Assembly (NCBI RefSeq): GCF_000383235.1
Contig: NZ_KB910961.1
Span: 1-43,956, forward strand
Length of the DNA: 43,956 bases
Direction of reading: 5' to 3'
Source: Bacillus sp. 123MFChir2
GTDB lineage: Bacteria > Bacillota > Bacilli > Bacillales > Bacillaceae_G
Of this stretch, positions 33,334-39,910 are shown piece after piece. Made by a program: the position numbers and the translations under genes. The notes under the pieces were generated by a model that was not told the origin of the DNA, made no database searches, and saw only the letters and a list, made by a program, of their open reading frames with translations. Every line of letters begins with the position of its first letter. The stretch's first letter is position 1.

Positions 33334-34302
33334 ATGGTTCAAATATTAATAATGGGTGGTACGCAGTTTGTTAGTGAAGCATTAGCAGGATTTTTAATCT
33401 CAAAAGGATATGAAGTAGATATATTCACTAGAGGAACACGAGAAATTACATATAATGGAGTATGTACACATCTTATCGGAGATCGTAATGTTTCATCAGA
33501 TATACAGAAAAATATTTCAGATAAACAGTATGACTATATTTTTGATATTACGGCTTATCATACGAATCATGTAAAAATGTTACTTGATAATGTAGATAAA
33601 AGTAAATTAAAGCGATATGTACTTTGTAGTTCAGGAGCAGTGTACGCCCCTTCTACTCAAGTGTTATTTGAGAATTTCGAGCGAGCAGAAAATTATAATT
33701 GGGGACAATATGGACTTGATAAAAAAGAGGCGGAAGATTATTTATTTTCCTTACATAAAGAAGAAGGATTTCCAATTACGATTTTTAGACCTTCGTATAT
33801 TTATGGTGAAGGTAATAATTTGTATAGAGAAGCGTACATATTTGATCGCTTGACAAAAAAACTTACGATTCCAATTCCAAAACATGTGGGTCCAGTGCAA
33901 TTTGTACATATTGATGATCTCGTTCGAGTGATGGAAAGTGTAATCGGTTCTGAACAATCTAATGGGCAAGCTTACAATTTGTCGTATCCGGAAGATATTA
34001 CATGGGAGGTGCTCATCGATACAGCAAGTAAAGTAGTTGGAATAAAAGCACATACTATAGAAGTAGATGAAACAATATTAAATCCTACCATTTCAACGCG
34101 AAATTATTTTCCGTTTCGAAATGTTACTTACAGAATGAATATTGAAAAATTAAGTGCACATCACTTATATGTCCCGCAACTTGATTTACAGGCTGGCCTA
34201 CAAAAGGCGTATCATTTTTATCAAACTGAAAATGTTCAATTACATGATACTACTATGAGTAAAGTTGATGAAGTAATTCGTATGTTTTCATTAAATAAGT
34301 AA
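33334..34302 (+). CDS. NAD-dependent epimerase/dehydratase (extended SDR)
   Basis: 322 residues. Rossmann start L-I-M-G-G-T-Q-F-V-S-E-A-L-A (a G-G-T-x-F-V variant), C-S-S-G-A-V-Y and Y-G-L-D-K (the Y-x-x-x-K catalytic pair), F-R-P-S-Y-I-Y-G-E-G, and V-Q-F-V-H-I-D-D-L. The G-G-T-x-F pattern is typical of the isoflavone-reductase/UDP-glucose epimerase-like group common in Bacillus. ATG 33334 follows AAAGGGGGAC. No sugar-nucleotide or polysaccharide genes are near, so the substrate is open. Confidence 0.86.
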   Translation: MVQILIMGGTQFVSEALAGFLISKGYEVDIFTRGTREITYNGVCTHLIGDRNVSSDIQKNISDKQYDYIFDITAYHTNHVKMLLDNVDKSKLKRYVLCSSGAVYAPSTQVLFENFERAENYNWGQYGLDKKEAEDYLFSLHKEEGFPITIFRPSYIYGEGNNLYREAYIFDRLTKKLTIPIPKHVGPVQFVHIDDLVRVMESVIGSEQSNGQAYNLSYPEDITWEVLIDTASKVVGIKAHTIEVDETILNPTISTRNYFPFRNVTYRMNIEKLSAHHLYVPQLDLQAGLQKAYHFYQTENVQLHDTTMSKVDEVIRMFSLNK

Positions 34303-34345
34303 ATTCATATAATAATATTATTATGTAAACTTGATGTTGATTATA

Positions 34346-34498
34346 GATATATAGATACAAATTGAAAAACTAACATAAAAACCCTTTTCTTTTTCGGTGG
34401 GAGAGAGCAACTGGCCATGCATATAGGCGGTCAGTTCCTTTTCCTGCCACGTGCAAAGTTTAAAACAAAGATAGAAAGCAAGTAGCGACTTAGATGTT
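34346..34498 (+). repeat. bcr1-like repeat, copy D
   Basis: Contains AAATTGAAAAACTAACATAAAAACCC, then GAGAGCAACTGGCCATGCAT, GGCGGTCAGTTCC, CTGCCACGTGCAAAGTTTAA, AACAAAGATAG and AAGTAGCGACTTAGA. It is almost identical in its core to copy E. The two stand as direct repeats around the GNAT gene at 34589. Confidence 0.8.
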
Positions 34499-34588
34499 AA
34501 AAAGTCAACTTGTATTTATATATTAAGGAAAAGATTTAATTTTGCGGAGGGTGTTTTTTAGCTTAAATATAAGGAAGGATGTAATCGA

Positions 34589-35089
34589 ATGATTAGAATG
34601 TTAACTGAAGTGGACGCAGAAAATTATTGGGATATACGCTTAGAAGCATTGCAAAAAAATCCAGAAGCATATGTTACTATATATGAAGAAGCAATCAAAA
34701 AGAAAGAACCGATTCAAGAAGTAATCAAAAATTTACAAGGAGAATATAGCTATACATTTGGCGCTTTTGATGAGAGTAATAAGTTAGTAGGGATTGTCAC
34801 ATTATTAACAGAATCAAGAGCAGCACTTCGTCATAAAGGGCATATTGTTGGAATGTATGTAAGTGTTCAAAGTAGAGGAAAAGGGTATGCACGTAACTTA
34901 ATAAATGAAGTCGTGAAAAAAGCGAAGCAGTTAAATGTAGAGCAAATTACCTTATCAGTTGTTTCAAATAATAATGTTGCAAAAAAATTATATCAATCCA
35001 TTGGTTTTGAATCGTATGGTCTAGAAAAAAGGGCATTAAAAATGAATGAAGTCTATCGAGATGAAGAATATATGGCTCTATTTTTATAA
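34589..35089 (+). CDS. GNAT acetyltransferase flanked by bcr1-like repeats
   Basis: 166 residues. G-I-V-T-L-L-T-E strand, V-G-M-Y-V-S-V-Q-S-R-G-K-G-Y-A-R-N-L (acetyl-CoA loop), L-S-V-V-S-N-N-N-V-A-K-K-L-Y-Q-S-I-G-F. A small protein/amine acetyltransferase type; substrate unknown. ATG 34589 follows AAGGAAGGATG. Direct bcr1-like repeats lie about 90 bases upstream and 38 bases downstream, which could allow recombination to delete this gene. Confidence 0.88.
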   Translation: MIRMLTEVDAENYWDIRLEALQKNPEAYVTIYEEAIKKKEPIQEVIKNLQGEYSYTFGAFDESNKLVGIVTLLTESRAALRHKGHIVGMYVSVQSRGKGYARNLINEVVKKAKQLNVEQITLSVVSNNNVAKKLYQSIGFESYGLEKRALKMNEVYRDEEYMALFL

Positions 35090-35127
35090 GAAATATAATG
35101 TCCCAGGCAGTTATACATGAAAGCGAT

Positions 35128-35302
35128 TATATATAAATCCAAATTGAAAAAATGACATAAAAACTAATTTTTTAGAGGAGGAGACGAGAGCAACTGGCCA
35201 TGCATATAGGCGGTCAGTTCCTTTTACTGCCGCGTGCAAAGTTTAAAACAAAGATAGACAGCAAGTCGCTGCCATGTTTTGTTCTGCATAGCAGCGACTT
35301 AG
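35128..35302 (+). repeat. bcr1-like repeat, copy E (most complete)
   Basis: Begins TATATATAAATCCAAATTG and ACATAAAAACTAA, with GAGAGCAACTGGCCATGCAT, GGCGGTCAGTTCC, GCGTGCAAAGTTTAA, AACAAAGATAGACAGCAAG, TCGCTGCCATGTTTTG and TTCTGCATAGCAGCGACTTA. The 3' part AAGTCGCTGC / GCAGCGACTT forms a perfect inverted repeat, which suggests a structured transcript. Confidence 0.82.
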
Positions 35303-35309
35303 AATTACT

Positions 35310-35372
35310 TATACAGGAGGTTGTTGCCCTCATTGTGGTGGAAGTGATCCGTTTTGCTGGTGCATGACGTAA
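35310..35372 (+). other. Cys-rich open fragment just after bcr1 copy E
   Basis: Without any start codon, the frame from 35310 reads Y-T-G-G-C-C-P-H-C-G-G-S-D-P-F-C-W-C-M-T and stops at 35372. Five cysteines in 20 residues with a C-C-P-x-C knuckle look like part of a small metal-binding protein or modified peptide whose 5' part was replaced by the repeat. It may equally be chance. The remainder of 35373-35613 shows nothing I can support. Confidence 0.3.
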
Positions 35373-35613
35373 TAAACGATTACAATGAGCCTCTTGCTCA
35401 AAGTTGACGATTAGACAGTGTACTTACATTTACTTTAATTGCTTATACACTTATTTAGATATCACGAATAGTTGAATAAGGTCTAAAAATGTTGTTGTAG
35501 TAAATGAAGTCATTTGTAGTACAAAAAAAGTCTGATCTTACTCTGTAATGAAAAATTATGTATATTTAGTAATAAGTGCTACTTATCGCCAAAATGTACA
35601 AAGGGGTCTCATA

Positions 35614-35826
35614 ATGGGTATTTTTTTATTCAATTTATTATTTTTTTCAGTCTTAATTTTAGTGAAAATTAATTTTATTTCAGCACTAAATATAGAGCTA
35701 AAAAAAGAGTCAAGAAACTATTTAATAATAATTATTAATTGTCTTTTTATAATTATTTTTTTGTGGCTTAGTATAACTGTTTTTTTAGAAATCACTTTAA
35801 TATTACGCAGAACTTTCGGCAATTAA
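35614..35826 (+). CDS. Small two-helix membrane protein
   Basis: 70 residues from ATG 35614, with AAAGGGG about 8 bases upstream; an in-frame ATG at 35548 has no such site. Two hydrophobic helices (I-F-L-F-N-L-L-F-F-S-V-L-I-L-V and I-I-I-N-C-L-F-I-I-I-F-L-W-L-S) are separated by a charged loop (E-L-K-K-E-S-R). No family recognised. It lies alone before the G+C-rich efflux cassette. Confidence 0.45.
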   Translation: MGIFLFNLLFFSVLILVKINFISALNIELKKESRNYLIIIINCLFIIIFLWLSITVFLEITLILRRTFGN

Positions 35827-36010
35827 TCGAAAAATAATGGAGGGATAGAATTGCTATATTCACTTGTACAGCTGTCAGATGGGAATGATTCGAGGTGTAA
35901 TCATTGTGAAAGAAGCATAGGAGGAAGTAAAAACTCCATAAGGAAAATCAGCTGTATCCAATGGGGATAGCTTGTTTTTAAAATATTCGGAAAATACAGT
36001 CGGTAGTTCA

Positions 36011-36059
36011 TCTACTGAGTGTTACGGTATACCTGTAGTAGTTCACACTGAATAGTAGG
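36011..36059 (+). promoter_or_regulatory. Operator-like repeat unit 1 upstream of padR
   Basis: The unit TCTACTGAGTG, TTACGGTATACCTGTAGTA (36022-36040), ACTGAATAG is repeated 86 bases downstream with 16 of 19 matches in its near-palindromic core TAC-GRTATAC-TGTA. The stretch 35827-36010 before it has only a doubtful 39-codon TTG frame at 35851. Confidence 0.5.
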
Positions 36060-36087
36060 GTTGCAAAAATATTTTTAAGGAAAATAT

Positions 36088-36166
36088 TTGACACCTTCTA
36101 CTCGGTCTTACGATATACATGTAATAAGTAATACTGAATAGCGTGATTTCCTAAAAGCTATTCAGT
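36088..36166 (+). promoter_or_regulatory. padR promoter with overlapping operator and a perfect inverted repeat
   Basis: TTGACA at 36088-36093 is followed, 18 bases on, by GATATA (36112-36117). This -10 region lies inside the second copy of the operator unit (TTACGATATACATGTAATA, 36108-36126). It is followed by ACTGAATAGC (36133-36142) and GCTATTCAGT (36157-36166), a perfect 10-base inverted repeat around TGATTTCCTAAAA. A repressor bound over the -10 would block transcription, the usual way PadR proteins control their own operon. Confidence 0.55.
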
Positions 36167-36232
36167 AAAAACTCCCCTTAGTACTCTGTTATACTGAATA
36201 TAAGTCAAACAGAATAGAGGAGGGATCTGAAC

Positions 36233-36553
36233 ATGGAAAATTTAACTGAAATGCTGAAGGGTTCGCTGGAAGGCTGCGTGCTGGAGATCATTAGCCGACA
36301 TGAAACCTATGGTTACGAGATTACCCGCCGCCTGAACGAGCTTGGGTTTACCGAAGTCGTGGAAGGAACGGTCTATACCATCCTTGTGCGATTAGAAAAG
36401 AAAAAAATTGTGAATATAGAAAAGAAACCGTCAGATATGGGGCCGCCCCGCAAGTTTTACTCACTTAATGAGGCTGGCCGCCAGGAACTTGAATTATTTT
36501 GGAAGAAGTGGGATTTTGTATCATCAAAAATCAACGTCTTGAAGTCAATCTAG
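36233..36553 (+). CDS. PadR-family transcriptional repressor
   Basis: 106 residues. Winged-helix PadR domain: L-K-G-S-L-E-G-C-V-L-E-I-I, H-E-T-Y-G-Y-E-I-T-R-R-L-N-E-L-G-F, V-E-G-T-V-Y-T-I-L-V-R-L-E-K-K, and the wing M-G-P-P-R-K-F-Y-S-L-N-E-A-G. The start ATG 36233 follows GAGGAGGG. It begins a PadR/DUF1048/ABC-transporter cassette of the type that controls multidrug export. G+C content and codon choice (many GGC, CTG, CGC, GAG) are clearly unlike the neighbouring genes, which suggests recent transfer. Its likely target is the repeated operator at 36022 and 36108. Confidence 0.9.
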   Translation: MENLTEMLKGSLEGCVLEIISRHETYGYEITRRLNELGFTEVVEGTVYTILVRLEKKKIVNIEKKPSDMGPPRKFYSLNEAGRQELELFWKKWDFVSSKINVLKSI

Positions 36554-36623
36554 CTGCATAAGATATTCCGTGCGATATTTTTGGAATGTCTTGTTCAGCT
36601 TTATAAAAAGGAGGGGAAATAAC

Positions 36624-36965
36624 ATGATGGAAATTTTCAAAAAAATGATTGGTGATAAAAAAGAGTACAAAATGATGATGGCACGGGTTGAAGCACTGCC
36701 AGAGGACTACCAGTTTGTATTTAAGAAAATTCAAAACTACATGTGGAATTTCTCAGCAGGCAACGGGATGGATACGCTACACATACAGTATGAATTAATC
36801 GAGTTGTTTGAAGCCGGTACGGCGGAAGGTAGACAAGTGCTGGAAATAACCGGGGACGACGTGGCTTTCTTTGCCGACGAACTAGTGGCAAATGCTAAAA
36901 CCTATGTCGCTAAGTATCGTGAAGATTTGAATCAGAGTATCATGAAGCGATTTGGAAAAAAGTAA
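36624..36965 (+). CDS. DUF1048 family protein
   Basis: 113 residues from ATG 36624 after AAGGAGGGG. It contains I-G-D-K-K-E-Y-K-M-M-M-A-R-V-E-A-L-P-E-D-Y, then D-D-V-A-F-F-A-D-E-L, the pattern of DUF1048 proteins. These are small helical proteins usually encoded between a PadR repressor and a drug-export ABC transporter; their function is not known to me. It is intact although the transporter downstream is broken. Confidence 0.82.
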   Translation: MMEIFKKMIGDKKEYKMMMARVEALPEDYQFVFKKIQNYMWNFSAGNGMDTLHIQYELIELFEAGTAEGRQVLEITGDDVAFFADELVANAKTYVAKYREDLNQSIMKRFGKK

Positions 36966-36983
36966 ATTCAATAGGTAATACCG

Positions 36984-37085
36984 ACTGGATAGCTGGTTAC
37001 AAATGTGAATTGCGATCTTCGCTATTCAGTTATATTTTTAATTCGGTACTAAGTCATACAGATTATCAGTCAGACTAAATAGTAG
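36984..37085 (+). promoter_or_regulatory. Third operator-like unit before the ABC transporter remnant
   Basis: ACTGGATAGC (36984-36993) and GCTATTCAGT (37021-37030) repeat the inverted pair seen before padR with one mismatch. A degenerate third copy of the operator unit follows (TACTAAGTCATACAG, 37047-37061, ending ACTAAATAGTAG at 37085). The element therefore recurs on both sides of the padR-DUF1048 pair. Confidence 0.4.
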
Positions 37086-37136
37086 AGTTTAGGCAATCTA
37101 GCTCCGCAAGGAACTTTTTAGAAGGAGGAAAAAAGT

Positions 37137-37720
37137 ATGAGCAATGCAGCGATTTCTGTAAAAGGGTTAAAAAATCCTTTAAAGACAAGGAAGTCTTAAA
37201 GGGGGTGTATTTTGAGGTACGGTGTAGCGAAATTTTCGCACTGCTGGGTTCAAATGGAGCGGGCAAGACGACGACGGTCAACATCCTTTCGACGCTGATG
37301 AAGGCCGATGGCGGCGAAGTAGGTATTTGTGGCTATAACGTCCAGCGTCAACCGGATTATGTTCGCCAGAGCATCAGCCTGACAGGACAGTTCGCAGCTT
37401 TAGACGGAATGCTCACCGGGCGGGAAAATTTGATGATGATCGCCAAGTTGCGGGGAGTTTCCAATCCCGCTCAAGTCGCCGACGATCTGCTTGCAAGATT
37501 CAGCTTGACCGATGCGGCTAACCGCCGAGCGGACCGGTATTCTGGCGGAATGAAGCGCCGACTTGATATCGCCATCCTGCATGGTGGAAAAATCATCACG
37601 ACCGGTACCCTTATCGAACTCAAAGAGATGTTCCCGCCAGCGAGAGTGGAGTACATCGAGAAACAGCAGACATTGGAGGGAATTTTCCTCGCGATTATCG
37701 GCAAAAAGGAGGAGATGTAA
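37137..37720 (+). pseudogene. DrrA-like ABC transporter ATPase, frameshifted and internally deleted
   Basis: ATG 37137 after AAGGAGGA opens A-A-I-S-V-K-G-L-K and is thrown out of frame in the A run at 37169-37174 (six A where seven are needed). The correct frame resumes with S-F-K-D-K-E-V-L-K-G-V. It has Walker A G-S-N-G-A-G-K-T-T-T, the Q-loop at L-T-G-Q-F-A-A-L-D, and the signature Y-S-G-G-M-K-R-R-L-D-I-A. It then jumps directly to I-L-H-G-G-K-I-I-T-T-G-T, so Walker B, D-loop and H-loop (roughly 60-70 residues) are deleted. It cannot hydrolyse ATP. G+C is high, as in padR. Relatives export drugs such as daunorubicin. Confidence 0.88.
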
Positions 37721-37855
37721 ATGAAAAGCAAAACAGGGGTATTAGGTATGACGTTGGCTAGTTTACCTTTTTGGTTAAAAATTAAGAAAAATATGATAAT
37801 ATATAAATGGAAGATAAAAGAAATTTCATTAAAGGGTATAGGGGATTTGTTATGA
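37721..37855 (+). pseudogene. Permease stub fused to local sequence
   Basis: ATG 37721 directly follows the ATPase stop and AAAGGAGGAG, the place of the ABC-2 permease in such cassettes. The frame has only 44 residues (M-K-S-K-T-G-V-L-G ... L-P-F-W-L-K) and soon turns into AT-rich lysine-rich sequence. It overlaps the start of the AAC(3)-like gene as ATGA. The G+C-rich segment ends here, marking the probable right edge of the transferred DNA. Confidence 0.5.
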
Positions 37856-38676
37856 AAATAAATGATATAATTGCCAAAACAAAAATGCCAAACACAATTC
37901 GTACCATTGTAAGCGATTTACGAAAACTAGGTGTTACAGAAGGAATGGACGTTATCGTACACTCGTCTCTTAGTTCGATTGGTTGGGTAAGTGGAGACGC
38001 TTTGGCTGTAGTAGAAGCTTTAATGGAAGTAGTTACAAAAGAAGGAACAATTATTATGCCGACTCAAACGAGTGATCTATCTGATCCGAAAAATTGGCAA
38101 ATGCCACCTGTCCCGGAAAGTTGGTGGGAAATTATTCGTGACAATGTACCACCATTTCATCCGGAAACAACACCAACGTGAAGTATGGGGAAAGTAGTAG
38201 AATGTTTTCGGACATATCCGAATACAAAAAGAAGTAATCATCCGTTACATAGCTTTGCAGCGTGGGGGAAACACGCAAAACAAATTATTGATGGTCACAT
38301 CCTTGCTCCTAGTTTTGGAGAACAGTCACCATTGGGGAAAATGTACGATTTAGATGGATATATATTATTAATCGGAGTGGATCATAATTCGAATACATCA
38401 CTTCATTTATCTGAAGTTCGTTCGCAATATCGAAAAAAAGTTCAAGTGGGAGCACCGATTATCGAAAATGGAGTTCGCAAATGGAAAGAGTATGAGGAGT
38501 TTGACTATGATTCTGATGATTTTGAGCTTTTAGGGAAGGCATTTGATGAAACTGGATCGGTAATATTAGGGAAAATAGGAAACGCATCATGTAAATTAAT
38601 GAAGCAACGAGAAGCCGTTGATTTTGGAACAGAATGGTTTTTAACACAAAAACAAACGAAGCAAATATGTAATTAA
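37852..38676 (+). pseudogene. AAC(3)-type aminoglycoside N-acetyltransferase with in-frame TGA
   Basis: One frame of 274 codons from ATG 37852 (after TAGGGGAT) is interrupted only by TGA at 38179-38181. The first part has [16 protein letters not shown]; the second has [21 protein letters not shown] and [17 protein letters not shown]. These are the Antibiotic_NAT family signatures. At the stop the family has T-P-T-R-x-M-G, so CGA to TGA is the likely change. The intact enzyme acetylates the 3-amine of 2-deoxystreptamine aminoglycosides; this copy should be inactive unless the stop is read through. Confidence 0.88.
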
Positions 38677-38688
38677 AGGATGGGGAAC

Positions 38689-39384
38689 ATGAACGGGAAA
38701 AAGGTACTCATAACAAGTGGAGGCTGTTTAGAAAAATGGGATGAAGTACGTGGGCATACGAATTTATCGACAGGAAGAATGGGAAAGCTTCTTGCAGAAG
38801 AAGCGCTGAAGAGCGGGGCTTCAGTTATATATTTACATGGTTATTTTGCAGAAAAACCTGAAGGGACTCATAAGCTTTCTTCTCATTCGTTTGAAGGAAT
38901 TATTGATTTACAAGATAAAATGAAACAGATTATTACAAGTGAAAAGATAGATATTGTAATTATGGCGGCAGCTGGCTCAGATTGGATTGTTGATAAAATT
39001 GTCGATCAAGAAGGAAATGTAATGGATCAATTAGGAAAGTTATCAAGCGATATTCCGCCAGTTATTCATTTTAAAAAAGCTCCAAAAGTGTTATCTCAAA
39101 TTAAACAATGGGATTCGGGTGTTATGTTAGTTGGATTTAAGTTAGAGAGTGGTATAAGTCAACAAGAATTAATAGCGAGAGCGCAAATCCGAATGGACGG
39201 TGCACAAGCAGATTTCATAGTTGCAAATGCTTCTAACGCACTATATACCTCTGAAACAAATCACTATATTATTTCTAATGATGGTGAAGTTCAAGTATGT
39301 CTAGATAAAGAAAATACAGCTAGAAGTCTTATCAGTAAACTTGCGATGATTGATTCTGAAAAAGAACAAGTTGTTATTCATTAG
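38689..39384 (+). CDS. CoaB-like (phosphopantothenate-cysteine ligase family) protein
   Basis: 231 residues from ATG 38689 (AAAGGATGGGG just before it; ATG 38680 is too close to the site). It matches the DFP/CoaB domain alone: V-L-I-T-S-G-G-C-L-E-K-W-D-E-V-R-G-H-T-N-L-S-T-G-R-M-G, A-A-A-G-S-D-W, L-V-G-F-K-L-E-S, and A-D-F-I-V-A-N. In CoA synthesis this domain joins cysteine to 4'-phosphopantothenate. The usual fused CoaBC has an N-terminal decarboxylase, which is missing here. In place of the common D-P-V-R-x-I-S-N-x-S-S-G it has D-E-V-R-G-H-T-N-L-S-T-G. Probably a paralogue with a special role. It is in one direction with AAC(3), TPR and membrane protein genes. Confidence 0.83.
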   Translation: MNGKKVLITSGGCLEKWDEVRGHTNLSTGRMGKLLAEEALKSGASVIYLHGYFAEKPEGTHKLSSHSFEGIIDLQDKMKQIITSEKIDIVIMAAAGSDWIVDKIVDQEGNVMDQLGKLSSDIPPVIHFKKAPKVLSQIKQWDSGVMLVGFKLESGISQQELIARAQIRMDGAQADFIVANASNALYTSETNHYIISNDGEVQVCLDKENTARSLISKLAMIDSEKEQVVIH

Positions 39385-39422
39385 TGAGTGTTAAGAAAGA
39401 ATACATATTGTAGGGTGAGAAG

Positions 39423-39896
39423 ATGGAAAATCTATTGAAGAAAGCAATTCAATTACGCAATGAGAATAAATTCGCTCAATCAAGAGAGATATTATTAAGT
39501 TTAACAAACTTTACTCAAAATCCAGAAATCTTGTATCAATGCGCATGCACACACGATGCTATGGGGATGGAAACGGAAGCCGTTCCTTATTACGAGAAAG
39601 CTATTGAACTAGGATTAGAAGGAGAAAGTTTACGAGGTGCCTATATCGGTTTAGGAAGTACATATCGCTGTATTGGAGAGTATGAGAAAGCGATTGCTAC
39701 ATTAGAAGAAGGAATCAAACTGTATCCGGATGATGACGCCATGAAAGTATTTTTATCCATTGCAAAGTACAATGTACAATCTCATGAAGATGCGATGAAA
39801 CTGCTGCTAGACGTGGTAGTGAAAACGGAAGGTGTAAAGAACTATGAAAGAGCAATTACATTTTACAAAGGTCATTTAAATGAAATTTTCAAATAG
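39423..39896 (+). CDS. Tetratricopeptide-repeat protein
   Basis: 157 residues made of about four TPR-like helical hairpins, for example A-V-P-Y-Y-E-K-A-I-E-L-G and Y-I-G-L-G-S-T-Y-R-C-I-G-E-Y-E-K-A-I-A-T-L-E-E-G-I. TPR proteins are binding scaffolds; no catalytic motif is present. ATG 39423 follows AGGGTGAGA. It lies 38 bases after the CoaB-like gene and 14 before the membrane protein gene, so it is probably in the same operon. Confidence 0.85.
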   Translation: MENLLKKAIQLRNENKFAQSREILLSLTNFTQNPEILYQCACTHDAMGMETEAVPYYEKAIELGLEGESLRGAYIGLGSTYRCIGEYEKAIATLEEGIKLYPDDDAMKVFLSIAKYNVQSHEDAMKLLLDVVVKTEGVKNYERAITFYKGHLNEIFK

Positions 39897-39910
39897 AAAG
39901 GAATGATTAT

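Noticed and set aside
34320-35302. Copies D and E as a CRISPR-like or integron repeat pair
   Set aside because: Only two copies about 780 bases apart, matching the dispersed bcr1-like family, with no recombination site or integrase.
35851-35970. 39-codon frame from TTG 35851 with a GGAGGG site and C-N-H-C
   Set aside because: Too short, no recognisable family; the binding site alone is not enough in such A/G-rich DNA.
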